Assembly: GCA_016792805.1 (NCBI GenBank)
Contig: JAEUHX010000066.1
Coordinates: forward strand, 62,001 to 126,000
DNA length: 64,000 bases
Direction of reading: 5' to 3'
Source: Planctomycetota bacterium
Lineage (GTDB): Bacteria; Planctomycetota; UBA1135; JACQFD01
In this document: one piece after another, positions 59,765-64,000 of the stretch
Numbering within the stretch: position 1 is the stretch's first letter
How the letters are laid out: every line of letters begins with the position of its first letter
Notes under the pieces: generated by a model
Told to the model about the DNA's origin: nothing
Databases searched by the model: none
What the model saw: only the letters and a program-made list of their open reading frames with translations
Translations under genes and position numbers: made by a program

Positions 59765-60295
59765 TTGACTGACAAACCACTCGCGCCCACCCGTTCTAAG
59801 CGGATGGCAGCCACATTCATCGGCCTGTGTCCGGCCTCCAGCCGCAGCTCGAGAGCGGCGAGTGCGTCGTCAATGAAGGCGGCGCGCCGCTCAGAACTCT
59901 TGCTTCGCTGCGCCATCAGATCCCTTGGTCTTCGATACCGCCTGACGCCCGGTCACGTCGTCGGGAAGCCCGACCCTGTCTTCCCGCAGACACAAGTTGC
60001 GGTCTTCGTTGACGGTGACTTCTGGCACGAACGCGACCTGGATCGACGACTCGAACGTCTTAGGCGTGGACACAATGCTTCCTATTGGAAAAAGAAGCTC
60101 GAGGGGAACGTATCGCGAGATCGAAGCGTCAACTCACAGCTCGCCGCGGCTGGCTGGCTTGTCCTAAGATTCTGGGAGTCAGATGTTCGGAGTGACGCCG
60201 CTGCTGCTACGAAGCTTGTGGCCGCAGCACTGTCTGTAACCTGCGCCGATCGCCGCCATGCAGTTGCCTTGGACGCTCGCGGGCTTGCCACTTGA
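59765..60295 (+). CDS. Vsr-like (very short patch repair) endonuclease of a MORC-linked system
   Basis: 176 residues. The Vsr fold is readable: 'RSKRMAAT', 'SELLLRCAIRSLGLRYRL' (E44), 'GKPDPVFPQTQVAVFVDG' (D70), 'DGDFWHERD' (W87, H88) and 'AAAGWLVLRFWESDV'. The common 'GCFWHGC' zinc-site cysteines are replaced by D and E, as in the R-M-associated Vsr subgroup rather than the Dcm-linked repair enzyme. A Ser/Arg/Ala-rich run of about 18 residues (20-37) between the first two motifs is unusual. Start TTG at 59765 is chosen because 'RSKRMAAT' matches Vsr N-termini; ATG at 59873 would drop it. The stop overlaps the ATPase start (TTGA). Its likely role is DNA cleavage or nicking in the downstream defence operon. 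Confidence 0.82.
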   Translation: MTDKPLAPTRSKRMAATFIGLCPASSRSSRAASASSMKAARRSELLLRCAIRSLGLRYRLTPGHVVGKPDPVFPQTQVAVFVDGDFWHERDLDRRLERLRRGHNASYWKKKLEGNVSRDRSVNSQLAAAGWLVLRFWESDVRSDAAAATKLVAAALSVTCADRRHAVALDARGLAT

Positions 60296-61824
60296 TCAAG
60301 ATTAGACCCAAAGTTGCCATATTTGCGGCATTCTCCAGGCTTAACTACAAGCCGTGGTTTGCTCTCGCTGAGTTTGTCGACAACTCGGTCCAGAGCTTTC
60401 TCTCCAATCGGAAGGCCATAGAGAGCGTCGACGGATGCGGTGCGAAGCTAACCGTTGCACTTCAACTCGAGGATAGCCGTATCACAGTGCACGATACAGC
60501 CGCCGGCATCAGGCACGAGGAATTCTCTCGCGCCTTCATGCCCGCGCAACGTCCACCCGACACTTCCGGCCTCTCCGAGTTCGGCCTGGGCATGAAGGCG
60601 GCAGCATGCTGGTTTGCGAAGCAGTGGACGGTGAGGACGTGCGCTCTCGGTGATGGCGTAGAGCGCGTTATCAAATTCAACGTGCCCGAGATCGTCGCTA
60701 ATGACATCGAAGAAGTCGCGGTCTCCGAGAATAGGGGCGTTTCGAAGACGTGGCACTTCACGAGCCTCGTGTTAGAGGACCTCAACCAGAAGGTGCGCGG
60801 CGCGACGATCCCGAAGGTGAAGTCACACCTCGCGGGCATCTATCGCTCGTTCATCGCAGACGGCACGGTGAAGATCGTAGTCAACAGCGAAGAACTCGAC
60901 TTCAAGCCGCCCAGCATTCTCGTTGCGCCGTATTACAAAACCCCCGTCAGTGAACCCGTCGAATGGAAGAAAACCAACCTCAAGATCGAACTCGACGACG
61001 TTCACCACGTAACCGGATGGGCTGCACTGCGCGAAAAGCTGAGCACAACTGACTCCGGCTTCGCAGTCTTCCGCCGCGGCCGAGTGATCCTGGGCAGCGG
61101 CGATGTTCCGTACCGTCCTAAGGAGATCTTCGGCTCCCCGAACAAACACCGCTACATGCGCCTTGTCGGCGAGCTGCACGTGGAGGGATTCGACGTCAGT
61201 CACACGAAGGACGGACTTCTGTGGGACGAGTGGGAGGGAGCGGTCCTCGAAGAGCTGAAGCGGCAGCTAGACGCCGAGCCACTCAAACTCATCGCTCAGG
61301 CTGACTGGTACAGATCGAGCGGCGTAAGTCGAGTTGAGGACGACGCGAACTTGGGTACGCAAGCCGCCGACCACACTGCTGAGGCACTGCGACAGCATGC
61401 AGGCCCCGTCGTATCTCGACAGCTAGGCGCCGATCCCGAGCCAGAGACGCCGCCACCCGAGAATCTACCCCCTGCACGCGTAATAGCGCGACGCGAGGTG
61501 ACGTTCGACGTCGAGCACGACGGTCGCCGTTGGCGCGTCATTATTGAGCTGGCGCCAGAACCGGGTGTTGAAGACTGGTACTCGTTCTCACGGAGAAACA
61601 TCGAAGGAGAGGGAATCTCCGAGGTGACCGTGCGCGTTTCCCTCTCGCATCCCTTCACAGAGCGCTTCGCATTGAAGGACGAGGAGGAGATAGAGCCCCT
61701 CATCCGGATTGCCGCAGGACTCGCACTTGCCGAGGTCGCGGCTATCGATGTCGGCGTTTCAAAGCGCATCAAGACGATGCGCCACAACTTCAATCAGCTT
61801 CTGCGAGAGGCGCTGTCCAAGTAG
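60292..61824 (+). CDS. MORC/MutL-like GHKL ATPase of a restriction-type system
   Basis: 510 residues. GHKL motifs: N-box 'ALAEFVDNSVQS' (E27, D30, N31), G1 'HDTAAGI' where the usual DxGxG glycine is A70, and G2 'SEFGLGMKAAACWF' (G98, G100, K102). The transducer region follows ('FAVFRRGRVILGSGDVPYRP', 'SHTKDGLLWDEWEGAVLEEL'); the motif 'FRRGRVI' and 'KDGL' are typical of bacterial MORC homologs. The start is TTG at 60292, overlapping the Vsr stop; the Z1 gene starts 6 bases after the stop. In the MORC-linked systems described by Iyer, Abhiman and Aravind (2008) this ATPase is thought to act as a dimeric clamp on DNA. Confidence 0.88.
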   Translation: MIKIRPKVAIFAAFSRLNYKPWFALAEFVDNSVQSFLSNRKAIESVDGCGAKLTVALQLEDSRITVHDTAAGIRHEEFSRAFMPAQRPPDTSGLSEFGLGMKAAACWFAKQWTVRTCALGDGVERVIKFNVPEIVANDIEEVAVSENRGVSKTWHFTSLVLEDLNQKVRGATIPKVKSHLAGIYRSFIADGTVKIVVNSEELDFKPPSILVAPYYKTPVSEPVEWKKTNLKIELDDVHHVTGWAALREKLSTTDSGFAVFRRGRVILGSGDVPYRPKEIFGSPNKHRYMRLVGELHVEGFDVSHTKDGLLWDEWEGAVLEELKRQLDAEPLKLIAQADWYRSSGVSRVEDDANLGTQAADHTAEALRQHAGPVVSRQLGADPEPETPPPENLPPARVIARREVTFDVEHDGRRWRVIIELAPEPGVEDWYSFSRRNIEGEGISEVTVRVSLSHPFTERFALKDEEEIEPLIRIAAGLALAEVAAIDVGVSKRIKTMRHNFNQLLREALSK

Positions 61825-61830
61825 GTGAAC

Positions 61831-64000
61831 ATGACGAAGGGAACGATTCAAATCGTCTCGACAACGCCTCAGGAGCCTGGCTCGTGGGCTCCGCAGGAAG
61901 GGCGCTACACGAGGGAGCTCCGAGACACCCTCGTCGCTCTCGGTGAGCTTCCATCGACCGATTCGTTCGACAAAGTGCGAGCAGAAGCGAGTCGCATCTT
62001 GTCGTCCTGCCTGCCGCCTGGCTCGACTGCGGAGCGGCGCACGGGCCTGGTCGTTGGATGCGTTCAGAGCGGCAAGACAATGTCGATCACGACCGTCACC
62101 GCGCTCGCCCGCGACAACAACTACCGCCTCGTCGTCGTTCTCGCCGGCACTGCGAAGAATCTCGTGCAGCAGACGCAGGAGCGCCTGGAGGAGCATCTCG
62201 GCACGGAACACTGGCTCGTTCTCCCTAACCCGACGGCTAAGGACATGAACGACCTCGCGGCCCGCATCAAAGAATGGCGAAACCCGCGCATCCGCCCCGA
62301 GCAGCATCACGGCGTCTTGTGCGTCGTCATGAAGCACCAGAAGCACATCGTTAACCTTGCGGCCCTGCTGCGCGGCGTCGATCTCGCGAGCACCAATGCG
62401 CTGATCTTCGACGACGAGGCTGATCAGGCTGGCCTCAACACGAAGCCAGGGAGCGGGGCGAGCGCCATCTACTCGGCGATTGGCGCGCTGCGCGGCGCGC
62501 TGCCTCGCCACACGTTCTTGCAGTACACGGCGACGCCGCAGGCGCCGCTCCTTATCACGCTGCTCGACAGCCTCTCACCGGACTTCGCGGACACGATCGA
62601 GCCCGGCGACGGCTACGTCGGTGGACGCGACTTCTTCGTCGAGCGGCCCGCGCTGGTTCAGGACATTGTTGACGACGAGGACGAGGACGAGGAAGGCCCG
62701 CCAGAAAGCCTGAACGAAGGGCTCCGCCTTTTCTTCCTCGGCGCCGCTGCCACGCGCTTACTCTCGCAGCGCGATCCCGGGTGGGCGAAGGAGCGGCACC
62801 GCTCTATGCTCGTTCATCCATCGCGGTTGGTTACGCCGCATCGCGACTACGCGACGATCATCGAGGCCATCAAGCGGGACTGGACAAATCTTCTCTCGCG
62901 ATCTGAGGGCGACGACGAGCGCGAGGAGCTGTTGCAAGACTTCAGGAAGAGCCACGCCGCACTGCTCGTCACGTTCCCGCAGTTGCCGCCCCTCGACGAA
63001 CTCATCGAGCAGCTCACGTTGGAGATTAGCCGCGCGAAGATCACGATCGTTAACAAGGACGGATCAGACGTCCCCTGGAATCGGCACAACACGCACATCC
63101 TCGTGGGCGGGCAGAAGCTCGATCGTGGCTACACGGTAAAGGGCCTCACGGTCACGCACATGGCCCGCGACCCCGGCGCCGGCAACTACGACACCATCCA
63201 ACAGCGCGCGCGTTTCTTCGGCTACAAACGCAAGTACCTCGGGCTCTGTCGTGTGATCTTGCAGCCCGATGTTCATGAGGCATTCCAGCAGTACGTCACG
63301 CACGAGGAGGTCCTCCGAGACGCGCTTCGACGCCATCGAGGTCGATCGCTCAAGACCTGGAACCGCGCCTTCCACCTTGAGCCTGGTTACCGGCTTACGC
63401 GACCGAACGTGCACGTCGAGGACTACTTCCGCCCGTCGCGCGGTGACTGGTTCAAGCAGCAGGGGCCGCACTTCGGCAAGGCGTCGGTCATCGCCGACAA
63501 CAACGCCGCACTGGAGAGCTTCGTCAGTCGGATCGGCGCGAAGCCGGACGAGGCGTGGGGGCGCGTCGGCCATCACCGCGGCGCTACGACCGTCGCGAAC
63601 ATTCAGGCTTTGCTCGACGAGCTGGTGCCGTGCGGGGACGCCGACTTCTCGTCAATCCTTGTAGCGCAGTTCGCGCTGAGCTTCGTGGCGAGCACCTGGG
63701 ACAAGCAGGATGCGCGCGTCTACCTCATGGCCTGGGACAAGGCGGCGCCGCGCAAACGTACCCCGCGTGAAGAGACGAACTTCATCGAGCTGCACCAGGG
63801 CCCGAGCCCTTCCGGCAGCGAGATGGCCTATCCCGGCGACGCCGAAGTGCGCGACGAGGATCGAGTCACGCTCCAGATCCATCGCATTCAGGTGACACCG
63901 CGAGACGCGCCTGAAGGAATATCGGGGCCTCTCGTTCTCGCATTCGCCTTGCGCTTGCCGTCGCACTACACGTCGGACGGCTTCGTGTTCCAACCCAAGC
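61831..64000 (+). CDS. Z1-domain superfamily II helicase, 3'-truncated by window edge
   Basis: Open from ATG 61831 to the window end, 723 codons, no stop. Walker A 'VVGCVQSGKTMS' (G76-T83), Walker B 'LIFDDEADQA' (D194-D195-E196), motif III 'QYTATPQAPLL', and the hallmark 'NTHILVGGQKLDRGYTVKGL' starting near residue 420. These match the Z1 family of SF2 ATPases. Such proteins are encoded with MORC ATPases and Vsr-type nucleases in predicted restriction systems. It starts 6 bases after the ATPase stop, with GTAGG seven bases upstream, so the operon is continuous. The remaining C-terminus, and any methyltransferase or further nuclease gene, lie beyond the window. Confidence 0.92.
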   Translation, partial: MTKGTIQIVSTTPQEPGSWAPQEGRYTRELRDTLVALGELPSTDSFDKVRAEASRILSSCLPPGSTAERRTGLVVGCVQSGKTMSITTVTALARDNNYRLVVVLAGTAKNLVQQTQERLEEHLGTEHWLVLPNPTAKDMNDLAARIKEWRNPRIRPEQHHGVLCVVMKHQKHIVNLAALLRGVDLASTNALIFDDEADQAGLNTKPGSGASAIYSAIGALRGALPRHTFLQYTATPQAPLLITLLDSLSPDFADTIEPGDGYVGGRDFFVERPALVQDIVDDEDEDEEGPPESLNEGLRLFFLGAAATRLLSQRDPGWAKERHRSMLVHPSRLVTPHRDYATIIEAIKRDWTNLLSRSEGDDEREELLQDFRKSHAALLVTFPQLPPLDELIEQLTLEISRAKITIVNKDGSDVPWNRHNTHILVGGQKLDRGYTVKGLTVTHMARDPGAGNYDTIQQRARFFGYKRKYLGLCRVILQPDVHEAFQQYVTHEEVLRDALRRHRGRSLKTWNRAFHLEPGYRLTRPNVHVEDYFRPSRGDWFKQQGPHFGKASVIADNNAALESFVSRIGAKPDEAWGRVGHHRGATTVANIQALLDELVPCGDADFSSILVAQFALSFVASTWDKQDARVYLMAWDKAAPRKRTPREETNFIELHQGPSPSGSEMAYPGDAEVRDEDRVTLQIHRIQVTPRDAPEGISGPLVLAFALRLPSHYTSDGFVFQPK

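Noticed and set aside
59689..59916. 75-codon minus-strand frame overlapping the Vsr-like gene start, with plausible helices.
   Set aside because: It overlaps the part of the Vsr-like protein that matches the family N-terminus, has no recognised homology, and the overlapping nuclease frame explains the sequence better.
1..64000. CRISPR arrays, rRNA genes and insertion-sequence transposases.
   Set aside because: No regularly spaced 25-40 bp direct repeats, no rRNA signature sequences and no transposase-like frames were seen.

Overview
The window is high-GC bacterial chromosome. Flagellar basal-body genes, secreted TPR and beta-propeller proteins, an adjacent DUF1800/DUF1501 pair, secreted proteins sharing a lineage-type C-terminal tail, and an RHS core with a dockerin-like insertion all point to Planctomycetota or a close relative. 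The phylum is an inference from gene content; no rRNA or tRNA gene was found.

Layout. (1) 1-4.7 kb, plus strand: two related TPR proteins (the first cut by the window edge), a YprB-like RNase H-fold exonuclease and an ECF sigma factor with a clear terminator. (2) 4.7-5.3 kb: a non-coding spacer with GC-rich repeats that recur, inverted, at 39.7-40.1 kb. (3) 5.3-22.2 kb, minus strand: about 18 tightly packed genes read from 22.2 kb downward. They are a soluble histidine kinase, a receiver fused to an ATPase domain, a one-helix membrane protein, two envelope or TPR proteins, an NtrC-type kinase/regulator pair, then flgB, flgC, fliE, fliF, fliG, fliH, fliI, fliJ, a MotE-like gene, fliL, fliM and fliN. 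They encode the basal body, switch, export ATPase complex and their regulators. (4) 22.3-38.5 kb, mostly minus strand: two overlapping amidohydrolase genes (the larger a tandem fusion), a membrane glycosyltransferase, a beta-propeller protein, a 37-codon membrane ORF, a DUF1501/DUF1800/secreted-protein operon, two SGNH hydrolases and a secreted protein. (5) 38.6-50.1 kb, plus strand: an alpha/beta hydrolase, two paralogous multi-pass membrane proteins, an SBBP-repeat protein, a hybrid histidine kinase, an FG-GAP protein and a DUF2911 protein.

(6) 50.2-64 kb is accessory DNA. It holds a DUF4143-type ATPase, a 1.7 kb repeat-rich spacer, a candidate lipoprotein, an RHS-core fragment whose C-terminal region carries HExxH, a DUF4747/membrane-protein pair, a C-terminal remnant of HsdR, and a three-gene operon Vsr-like endonuclease - MORC/MutL-like GHKL ATPase - Z1 helicase running off the right edge. 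That operon matches the MORC-linked restriction systems described by comparative genomics and is the most interesting system here. The neighbouring DUF4747 pair and the RHS/lipoprotein pair are the less characterised candidates.
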